A DNA stretch of 11,593 bases. Source: an uncultured Alistipes sp. GTDB lineage: Bacteria > Bacteroidota > Bacteroidia > Bacteroidales > Rikenellaceae. A program made the translations under genes and the position numbers. Numbering within the stretch: position 1 is the stretch's first letter; each line of letters starts with the position of its first letter. The notes beneath the pieces were generated by a model. The model had not been told where the DNA came from. It did no database searches and saw only the letters and a list, made by a program, of their open reading frames with translations. The stretch lies in assembly GCA_937911745.1 (NCBI GenBank), contig CALDPX010000086.1:1-11593 (forward strand), read 5' to 3'. This document shows positions 5,605 to 11,593 of this stretch, one piece after another.

Positions 5605-7629
5605 ATGAAGGCGACATTAATTAGATTCATATTAACAGCGTTGATGGTGTGTGGTGTACAGACGCTTTCTGCACGAGAGGTGTATAGTCTCAACCGCGAC
5701 TGGAAATTTTTCACCTACTCCGAGGACAACTCCTCGATAGTAAACCTACCACACCAATGGAACTCAGACGCACTTGGCGGACGTAGGGACTACTATCGTG
5801 GTACGGGAAACTACCTACGCTATGTCGACTTCCGCCCCGAATGGCAGGGTAAGCGTATCTATCTGCGTTTCGGAGCTGCCAATCTTGTGACAGACCTCAT
5901 CATCAACGGACGCTACGTGGGACGCCACGAGGGTGGTAGTAGCGCGTTCACCTTCGAGATTACAGATTATCTAAACTTCAACGGTAGGGATCTGCTGTGG
6001 GTTATTGTGGGTAACGTAAGCCAAAGCGAAGTTATGCCTACTGCCGGCAACGAGATATGCTATGGCGGACTATTCCGTGGCGCTCAGATAATTGTTCAGG
6101 AACCAACCCACATAGCCCTAGACCACTTCTCCTCGCACGGAGTATATATCCACAATAAGAAAGTGAGCACCGAGAGTGTCACGGGCGAGGTGGAGGTACG
6201 CCTTAGTGCGCTCGCTTCACAGGGCGCTTCGCTTAGGTTGTCAATTAGCGACCCGAAGGATAGGGAGGTCTTTGCTACCACCCAAAAGGTGCGCACCACA
6301 AAGGGTACGACAGCCACCTTCATACCCTTTGAAATTAACAATCCAACACTCTGGAATGGCACACTCAACCCAGCACTCTACACCTTCAACCTCACCCTAT
6401 CCGCTTCGGGAGAAGAGTGCGATGAGGTGATGGTTCAAAGCGGTTTCCGTAACTACAAGGTAACGCCCAACGGCTTTGTGCTCAATGGCGAGGATTACCC
6501 TATAAGGGGTGTACTTTTGCACCGAGATAGGGCTTTGAGCGGCATGGCTGTGTCGGAGCGTGAGATTTTGGAGGATGTGGAGTTTGCTCTCGAAATGGGT
6601 GCAAACACCATTCGTGTGGTGGGCGGCTCACACCACCCAGCATTCTATCGTATCTGCAACAACCTTGGCATACTCGTAATCAATGACCTTCCGCTAATGG
6701 GTGCAACCACCCTCAATGGCAAAGGCTTTTTCGACACCCCCGCATTCCGCAGAAATGGCGAAGAGCAGTTGCAGGAGATGATTTATCAGAACTACAATCA
6801 CCCCTCGATTATGGCGTGGAATCTCTTCTCGGAACTCGAAACACGTGGAGAAAATCCCGCCGACTATATCCGTTCTCTACACTCGCTTGCCAAGCGACTC
6901 GACCCCGACCGTTTCACTTCGGGGTGGAGCAATCAGGATGGCGAGATAAATTTTGTCACTGACCTCATTGTGTGGAGCCACTCGTTTGGCTGGATGGAGG
7001 GGCTGCCGAGCGACATTGCCGTATGGCAGGAGCAACTTCACTCGGTACCCGAATGGGACGCTCTGCACTCGGCGGTGAGTTACAAGTGCGGTGGTAACAT
7101 CTTCCACCAGGGCGATCTGCTGGACAAACCTCTCTCTTCGAGCAATTGGCACCCCGAGAGGTGGCAAACCTATTTCCACGAAACATACCTCAACACCCTC
7201 GGAGAGGACAACAGATTTTGGGGTTTGTTTGTGGACGGGCTCTTCGACTACGCCTCGGTAGACACCCATCGTTCGGCAGGCGGAGTGTGCGATATGGGTG
7301 TGGTGAGTTTCAACCGCCAAGTACGCAAAGACGCCTTCTACCTCTACAAGGCTCGCTGGAACACCTCGGACGACTTCCTACACATCGTAGAGAGTCGTTG
7401 GGCTCGCCGTGCGGACCGTCAGCAAACCATCAAGGTCTTTACCAACCTTCCCGAGGTGGAACTCTCCGTAAATGGCGTATTCCTCGGCTCGAAGGAGGTT
7501 GTGGATGGCATAGTGGCGTGGCAGGATGTTGAGATGGAGTATGGCACCAACACCATAGAGGTAACATCGCGTGGTCTTACCGACCGCATAAGCATAGAGA
7601 TACCCCAGAGTTACTCGGCAGATTTGTAG
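5605..7629 (+). CDS. Secreted GH2-family (beta-galactosidase-like) protein, probably catalytically impaired
   Basis: A 674-residue protein with a Sec signal peptide (about 1-23, probable cleavage after LSA). An N-terminal GH2 sugar-binding domain (about 26-180) follows, then an Ig-like middle domain (about 185-290), and a TIM barrel starting at RGVLLHRDR (301-309). Typical GH2 landmarks include EMGANTIRVV (330-339), NHPSIMAW (398-405), SFGWMEG, WHPERWQTYFHE (515-526) and RKDAFYLYKARW (574-585). The family normally hydrolyses beta-galactosides, beta-glucuronides or beta-mannosides. Here the acid/base Glu (E410) is kept in WNLFSE, but the usual preceding Asn is Ser. The nucleophile motif, normally V-S-E-Y-G-x-G-G, reads VSYKCGGN (491-498) with the Glu absent. 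The usual R-x-x-H-Y-P also reads RVVGGSHHP. Substrate is unknown, and hydrolytic activity is doubtful. The gene is monocistronic and convergent with the fabK-fabZ unit. Confidence 0.9.
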   Translation: MKATLIRFILTALMVCGVQTLSAREVYSLNRDWKFFTYSEDNSSIVNLPHQWNSDALGGRRDYYRGTGNYLRYVDFRPEWQGKRIYLRFGAANLVTDLIINGRYVGRHEGGSSAFTFEITDYLNFNGRDLLWVIVGNVSQSEVMPTAGNEICYGGLFRGAQIIVQEPTHIALDHFSSHGVYIHNKKVSTESVTGEVEVRLSALASQGASLRLSISDPKDREVFATTQKVRTTKGTTATFIPFEINNPTLWNGTLNPALYTFNLTLSASGEECDEVMVQSGFRNYKVTPNGFVLNGEDYPIRGVLLHRDRALSGMAVSEREILEDVEFALEMGANTIRVVGGSHHPAFYRICNNLGILVINDLPLMGATTLNGKGFFDTPAFRRNGEEQLQEMIYQNYNHPSIMAWNLFSELETRGENPADYIRSLHSLAKRLDPDRFTSGWSNQDGEINFVTDLIVWSHSFGWMEGLPSDIAVWQEQLHSVPEWDALHSAVSYKCGGNIFHQGDLLDKPLSSSNWHPERWQTYFHETYLNTLGEDNRFWGLFVDGLFDYASVDTHRSAGGVCDMGVVSFNRQVRKDAFYLYKARWNTSDDFLHIVESRWARRADRQQTIKVFTNLPEVELSVNGVFLGSKEVVDGIVAWQDVEMEYGTNTIEVTSRGLTDRISIEIPQSYSADL

Positions 7630-7651
7630 CCCCCAGTGGGAACAAGACAAA

Positions 7652-7678
7652 GGGCGCGGAAGATAGTTCTCTGCGCCC
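7652..7678. terminator. Hairpin between GH2 gene and fabZ-like gene
   Basis: GGGCGCGGA (7652-7660) pairs with TCTGCGCCC (7670-7678), with one G-T wobble, around a 9-nt loop. It lies between two convergent stops (7629 and 7702). On the minus strand it is followed by TTTGTCTTGTTC, so it is the better terminator for the fabK-fabZ unit. It may also stop GH2 transcripts. Confidence 0.75.
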
Positions 7679-7701
7679 GTTGTGTGTTATGTATCGAGAC
7701 C

Positions 7702-8124
7702 TTACGCCACACTGTCGACCAGCGCAAACGACAAATCGCCTTTGCAGCAGAGTTTATCCCCCACCCTCAACTCGGCACTGCAAAAGACCATCACCCCACG
7801 CCTATTGGTCAGCGTGGCAGTCACCTCGCAGAGGTCGCCAGGGCGCACAGGATGTTTGAAGCGCACATTGTTGATGCCCGTATAGAGCGTGGTCTTACCA
7901 ATAATATCATCGCCCAGCAGCAAACCGCAACTCTGCGCCATAATCTCGCACAGAATAACCCCGGGGACTATCGGGTTGCCCTCGAAGTGCCCACGACAGA
8001 AAAACTCATCCTCACGGATGCGGTATTTGGCGTGGCATACACCCTGCTCGTCAATCTCCGCCTCATCCACGAGCAACATCGGTTCTCGCTGAGGTAGGTA
8101 TTTTTTCAGCTCTTCGCGGTTCAT
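7702..8124 (-). CDS. fabZ: FabZ-like 3-hydroxyacyl-ACP dehydratase
   Basis: A 140-residue hotdog-fold protein of the FabZ/FabA type. It would dehydrate (3R)-hydroxyacyl carrier protein to the trans-2-enoyl form in the cytoplasm. The signature is FFCRGHFEGNPIVPGVILCEIMAQ (41-64), with the catalytic His46 and Glu60 fourteen residues apart, as in canonical FabZ. The N-terminal LPQREPMLLVDE (10-21) and VRFKHPVRPGD (about 87-97) are also characteristic. The length is normal for the family. The sequence has GHFEGNP where many FabZ have GHFPxxP, so it may be a diverged paralogue for a special acyl chain. Its ATG follows the fabK stop by 3 nt, so the two are translationally coupled. The adjacent step, enoyl reduction, fits a shared pathway. 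Confidence 0.88.
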   Translation of the reverse strand: MNREELKKYLPQREPMLLVDEAEIDEQGVCHAKYRIREDEFFCRGHFEGNPIVPGVILCEIMAQSCGLLLGDDIIGKTTLYTGINNVRFKHPVRPGDLCEVTATLTNRRGVMVFCSAELRVGDKLCCKGDLSFALVDSVA

Positions 8125-8127
8125 ATA

Positions 8128-9075
8128 CTACTCGATATTATTTGCCACAAACTCTCTAATAACCCTCTCGGCACCGAGGATGAGGTCCTCGACAATAGCC
8201 CGTGCGGGCTCCGCCTTGCGCACCAAACCGGCGCACTCGCCAGCCATATAACTGCCATACTCATCGCCATCCTGCACTGCCTTCCTCAGCGAGCCCGTAC
8301 CAAAGGCGAGCACCTCTTCGGGATTGGTGTTGGGATCGCTCTCCATCTTGGCAAACTCGCGCGAAAAGGGGGTTTTGAGCGAGCGCACAGGGTGTCCGAG
8401 ACTCTTACCCGTAACGGTTGTGGAGATGTCGGTGGCGCGGAGAACTTTCTCCTTATATTCGGGGTGTATGTTGCACTCATCGGCAACCAAAAAGCGTGTG
8501 CCTACCTGCACACCCTCGGCACCGAGCATAAAGGCTGCGGCTGCTCCCCTGCCGTCGGCAATACCGCCAGCCGCAATGACCGGAATATCCACCGCATCGA
8601 CCACTTGGGGGATGAGAGGCAGCGTGTGCAACTCGCCAATGTGACCGCCCGACTCGGCACCCTCGGCAACAATGGCATCGGCACCCGCCCTCTGCATCTT
8701 CAAAGCCAGAGCCACCGAAGCCACAACGGGTATAACCTTGATGCCTGCTGCCTTCCAAGCCTCCATATACTTCACGGGCGAGCCTGCGCCCGTAGTGACA
8801 ATCCTTACACCCTCTTCGATAATCATCTGAGCAACCTCGCCTGCGTTGGGCGACTGCAACATAATGTTTACACCGAAGGGTTTATTGGTCAACTCTTTAC
8901 ACTTTCTGATTTCGGCTCTTACAGCCTCCGTTCCGGCATTGATGGACGAGATGAGTCCAAGTCCGCCGGCGTTGGATACGGCAGCCGCCAGCGAGGCATC
9001 AGCCACCCACGCCATACCGCCCTGAATGACGGGATACTCTATGCCGAGCATCCGGCAAATTCTACTCTTAATCAT
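8128..9075 (-). CDS. fabK: Enoyl-ACP reductase II, FMN-dependent (FabK; nitronate monooxygenase-like fold)
   Basis: A 315-residue flavoprotein of the FabK/2-nitropropane dioxygenase family. It would reduce enoyl-ACP, the last step of fatty-acid elongation. IKSRICRMLGIEYPVIQGGM (2-21) is the typical FabK N-terminus. AVSNAGGLGLIS, then ESGGHIGELHTL with the conserved flavin-site His, and IPVIAAGGIADGRGAAAAFMLGA with GVQVGTRF are the FMN-phosphate binding signatures. The reading frame is open 22 codons further upstream, but the ATG at 9075 gives the standard FabK start and follows an AAAGGA motif by 8 nt, so I use it. The longer version would also overlap the predicted leader. The alternative is a nitronate monooxygenase. 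The dehydratase partner and the SGGHIG motif favour FabK. Confidence 0.9.
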   Translation of the reverse strand: MIKSRICRMLGIEYPVIQGGMAWVADASLAAAVSNAGGLGLISSINAGTEAVRAEIRKCKELTNKPFGVNIMLQSPNAGEVAQMIIEEGVRIVTTGAGSPVKYMEAWKAAGIKVIPVVASVALALKMQRAGADAIVAEGAESGGHIGELHTLPLIPQVVDAVDIPVIAAGGIADGRGAAAAFMLGAEGVQVGTRFLVADECNIHPEYKEKVLRATDISTTVTGKSLGHPVRSLKTPFSREFAKMESDPNTNPEEVLAFGTGSLRKAVQDGDEYGSYMAGECAGLVRKAEPARAIVEDLILGAERVIREFVANNIE

Positions 9076-9129
9076 AGGTTCAAATCCTTTGTATGTGATG
9101 TGTGCCTTCTTTGTACAAATTCTCAACCA

Positions 9130-9160
9130 CAAATTTAGCATATTTTTGCAAAAGCGAAAA
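9130..9160 (-). promoter_or_regulatory. fabK-fabZ promoter
   Basis: On the minus strand a perfect -7 box TAAATTTG spans 9137 down to 9130. The -33 position, 19 bp further, carries TTTT, a weaker match. The start site would fall near 9123, about 48 nt before the fabK ATG. The box supports the short FabK start, since the upstream in-frame ATG would leave almost no leader. Confidence 0.65.
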
Positions 9161-9175
9161 ATTGCGTTACCTTTG
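9145..9175 (+). promoter_or_regulatory. tRNA-Ser(TGA) promoter
   Basis: TTTG (9145-9148) and TACCTTTG (9168-9175) match both Bacteroidetes boxes exactly at 19-bp spacing. The start site, near 9182, is about 5 nt before the mature tRNA. The elements overlap the divergent fabK promoter. Confidence 0.82.
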
Positions 9176-9186
9176 CACCATCAATA

Positions 9187-9357
<171 letters not shown>

Positions 9358-9361
<4 letters not shown>

Positions 9362-9512
9362 ACTCTGGTGCGAATTATGACTACTCGCCCGATGTAAAGT
9401 GTTGGTTATAAGAGGGGTAAAAACAGGGGTTTAGACATCAAGTCGTAACCAATTCGTAACTACGATTTGCACTCCTTGTAACCTGACTACTATTGTCTAA
9501 AAAGCGACTACT
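9358..9512. repeat. Ordered short direct repeats (GACTACT and TCGTAAC)
   Basis: GACTACT occurs at 9358, 9379, 9485 and 9506, that is, two pairs, each with a 21-bp start-to-start spacing. Between the pairs TCGTAAC occurs at 9443 and 9454, 11 bp apart, and further GTAAC copies lie at 9328 and 9478. Spacings near one and two helical turns suggest protein-binding sites. No gene covers the stretch from 9320 to 9652. Confidence 0.55.
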
Positions 9513-9603
9513 TTTGACCACACTCTTTTGGCTTTCAAATAGTTAGAGATATTTACCTTCGTATCACTAAATATTTGAAGAGTAATTTACTACGACACGA
9601 AAG

Positions 9604-9634
9604 CCGCCCGTAAGTCGATAAGGCTTGCGGGCGG
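9604..9634. other. Strong GC-rich stem-loop after the surface-protein gene
   Basis: CCGCCCGTAAG (9604-9614) pairs over 11 bp, with one G-T wobble, to CTTGCGGGCGG (9624-9634) around a 9-nt loop. The minus-strand sequence after it reads CTTTCGTG, a poor T run, so it may act as a weak terminator for the gene ending at 9731. An additional 9-bp inverted pair, GAAAGCCGC near 9600 and GCGGCTTTC near 9708-9716, encloses it. Confidence 0.55.
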
Positions 9635-9730
9635 GGGTATTAAATGAAAGTCTCAGAACTGTCGAGCAATTTGTATCACCTGTGACGGTTGCGGTTTATG
9701 TTCTTTTGCGGCTTTCATATGGCTGATGTT

Positions 9731-11593
9731 TTATTCTGGATTAATATAACCATCAGCATCACCAATCTGTACGATGCTGCCGTTGCCGTCGCTGACCCAT
9801 ACGCCGCCGAAAGCGTCATGCTGATTATATTCACCAGCATATTCTCTGCCGAGAGCATAACCCTGAGACTCATTAACGGCGGATAACATATCCGCCGAGA
9901 CGGGTTTGCCATCGGCATCGTAGGTCACGACCTTATCCGTCGTTGTGGCATCCAATCCAGTGTAGCAGTAGATGGTACTGTTCGCTATCGAACCACCTTC
10001 GCCACAGTTAATACTGCCTGTAGCGTTCGAAGGATACTCTACATCACCCAGATATCCAATATAGTCAGAAGCAGAGTTATGTCTGAATGTATGAACCTCA
10101 GAATCCGAGATAATCACAACAGGAATCATTTCAGAGTAACCCATAAGACCCATAGCACTTCCGATACCAGGAGCAGAAGTCCATTTATCACCTGCACCAT
10201 AGGCATATATGACCGCGTTTGTAATATTGATTGTTCCGCAAGTACCTTCGCCTGCTGCACCAATGGCTGAAGCGTAAAAGTTGTTCGTATACGCATATAC
10301 CGTGACATTCGAAATGTTAATGTTACCGGCATTATAACTCTCGTTGTTGTCGTAGTCGTACTTTCCACCAATAGCTGAAGCATGACTACCGTGAGCACGA
10401 AGAATATTAGCATTACTGTTCGAAGTAATATTAACTGTTCCGCCCTCTGCTACGAAGATACCGCCTGCCCGTCCCCACTCGCTATCTGTATCTACAGTAT
10501 TATCGCCCATAACAAATATGGTTGCGTTGCTGCCGGACGCGACATCAATAGCACTACTGCCCTTACCAACCGTAATGTTTGCATTGTTTAGAACAATCGT
10601 TGGATTTCCGCTTTCGACCTTGATGCCGTAGTTGCCAGTGCCGGTAAACGTGTAATATGCATTGTCGTTGATGACGTATGTTGCAGTAAGGGTTGAGAGA
10701 TCAACATCTACTTTTTTACCTGCGTACAGCGCATAACTATATCCTGCTTTAGTAGCGACGTTAAAGGTATGTGTTGCAAGTTCTGTATCGCCATCCTTCA
10801 CCGTTACCAAACCACCCACAGCGAAAGTACCATAAAGGAAAGCATTGCCATTGTCGTCAGTGGTGAGGGTGTAGTCATCGACGAGGATGTCGGTGCCGGG
10901 GTTCTTGGCACACATTACCACGAGGTTGATGGTGGTTTGCGAAGAGAGCGTGAAGTCGAAGTTCACTTCGGTCCATTCGGTAGTGGTGAGGTCGTTTGCA
11001 TAGTCGCCATATACGTACTGACCTACCTTGCCGTCATCACCTACAGGAGTGTAACCGGGACGTGCAGAGCTGCCATTGGTGGAGGCTGCCTTGGTGTAGA
11101 ACTGTACGTGGTAAGAACCTGCCTTCAGGGTAATTTCCTTGTGACCGAGGCGCTTGTTGGCCGATGAAGTTCCGCTAACCTTTACAGAGTAGCTGCCGCT
11201 ATGTGCATCGGTAGACTGTGCCAGAGAGGCATTGCCGGCTGTGGTGGTAGACTTCCAGTTGGTGGGTGTGCTGCCGCTCCATGCCTCGAAGCCTCCGTTG
11301 CCGATGAGGTTGTCGCCTTCGGGCTCTACGGGCTCTTCATTGTCGTCGTTGCCGCCCTCTGATGCCTTGCCCTCTGCGATGGCGAAGTTGCGCACTTCCC
11401 AAGTAGAGCCGCTCTCGTTATTCGTATTATAATAGAAGGCGATGCGGATGGTCTTGCCCATGTACTCGGCAGGGATGTTGATGTCGGCGGACTCGAAGGT
11501 TACCCAGTCGGCGCCTTCGGTGTGGTCGGCCTTGAGTACTGCCCATGTGGCCATGGTGGCGTCATCGGTGTAGTTGGCACTGATGAGTACCTT
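9731..11593 (-). CDS. Large modular surface protein, carbohydrate-binding and beta-helix-like (5' end outside window)
   Basis: The reading frame is open to the window edge, so the true start is not visible; 620 codons and the TAA at 9731 are. Residues are numbered from the window edge. Residues 1-73 (KVLISANYTDDAT, then WVTFESADINIP and IRIAFYYNT) resemble choice-of-anchor J/DUF5017-type beta-sandwiches. Residues 74-94 are an acidic linker (NDDNEEPVEPEGDN). Residues 95-246 resemble a CBM4/9-type carbohydrate-binding domain (NLIGNGGFEAW, then DILVDDYTL). From about 300 to 545, regularly spaced short beta-strand repeats (IVLNNANITV, VNITSNSNA, NINISNVTVY, TINITNAVIY) suggest a right-handed beta-helix like the Cthe_2159 carbohydrate-binding family. 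It is probably exported and surface-located, but no signal or anchor is visible here. No catalytic motif is seen. Base composition changes sharply within the gene near 10840. Confidence 0.8.
   Translation of the reverse strand, partial: KVLISANYTDDATMATWAVLKADHTEGADWVTFESADINIPAEYMGKTIRIAFYYNTNNESGSTWEVRNFAIAEGKASEGGNDDNEEPVEPEGDNLIGNGGFEAWSGSTPTNWKSTTTAGNASLAQSTDAHSGSYSVKVSGTSSANKRLGHKEITLKAGSYHVQFYTKAASTNGSSARPGYTPVGDDGKVGQYVYGDYANDLTTTEWTEVNFDFTLSSQTTINLVVMCAKNPGTDILVDDYTLTTDDNGNAFLYGTFAVGGLVTVKDGDTELATHTFNVATKAGYSYALYAGKKVDVDLSTLTATYVINDNAYYTFTGTGNYGIKVESGNPTIVLNNANITVGKGSSAIDVASGSNATIFVMGDNTVDTDSEWGRAGGIFVAEGGTVNITSNSNANILRAHGSHASAIGGKYDYDNNESYNAGNINISNVTVYAYTNNFYASAIGAAGEGTCGTINITNAVIYAYGAGDKWTSAPGIGSAMGLMGYSEMIPVVIISDSEVHTFRHNSASDYIGYLGDVEYPSNATGSINCGEGGSIANSTIYCYTGLDATTTDKVVTYDADGKPVSADMLSAVNESQGYALGREYAGEYNQHDAFGGVWVSDGNGSIVQIGDADGYINPE

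Noticed and set aside
8392..9138. A 248-codon plus-strand frame opposite fabK
   Set aside because: It is the complement of a strongly conserved FabK sequence and has no recognisable domain or start context.
9076..9141. The longer fabK start, 22 codons upstream
   Set aside because: The extra residues are not part of the FabK family N-terminus, and the ATG at 9075 has an AAAGGA motif 8 nt before it.

Overview
The window looks like the chromosome of a Bacteroidales bacterium, probably a gut commensal. Four observations support this. Promoters are of the Bacteroidetes type, with a -7 box TAnnTTTG and a TTTG-like -33 box. SecD and SecF are fused in one long polypeptide. There is a signal-peptide-bearing GH2-family protein, and a large modular surface protein whose first domain resembles Bacteroidetes choice-of-anchor beta-sandwiches. 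All family assignments come from reading motifs by eye; no database was searched.

Layout. Positions 1-369 hold an intrinsic terminator of an upstream unit, two inverted arrays of a 7-bp repeat, and the promoter and leader of secDF. secDF (370-3441) ends at a strong terminator. Then come about 470 bp without a gene, whose right part is a promoter and a structured leader. That leader serves a two-gene operon (3972-4856): a small polytopic membrane protein coupled to a winged-helix regulator. A hairpin separates this operon from a convergent, previously unlisted 44-residue Cys-rich gene (4942-5076, minus).

A tRNA-Ser(GGA) at 5309 and a tRNA-Ser(TGA) at 9187 bracket a GH2-family secreted protein (5605-7629, plus) and a convergent two-gene fatty-acid module, fabK then fabZ-like (9075 to 7702, minus). 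The two tRNAs share a nearly identical 3' part, terminator and downstream flank, forming a direct repeat about 3.9 kb apart. The fabK promoter and the second tRNA promoter are divergent and overlap. About 390 bp after the second tRNA contain ordered short repeats and a strong stem-loop but no clear gene. The window closes with the 3' end of a large surface protein on the minus strand (9731 to beyond 11593).

Functionally, secDF is housekeeping Sec export. FabK and the FabZ-like protein would perform the last two steps of a fatty-acid elongation cycle (dehydration, then enoyl reduction). The GH2-like protein and the terminal surface protein are exported or surface accessory proteins. The most interesting observations are the apparent loss of the catalytic nucleophile in the GH2 protein, the repeated tRNA-Ser 3' unit, the spaced repeat array after the second tRNA-Ser, and the small Cys-rich protein.
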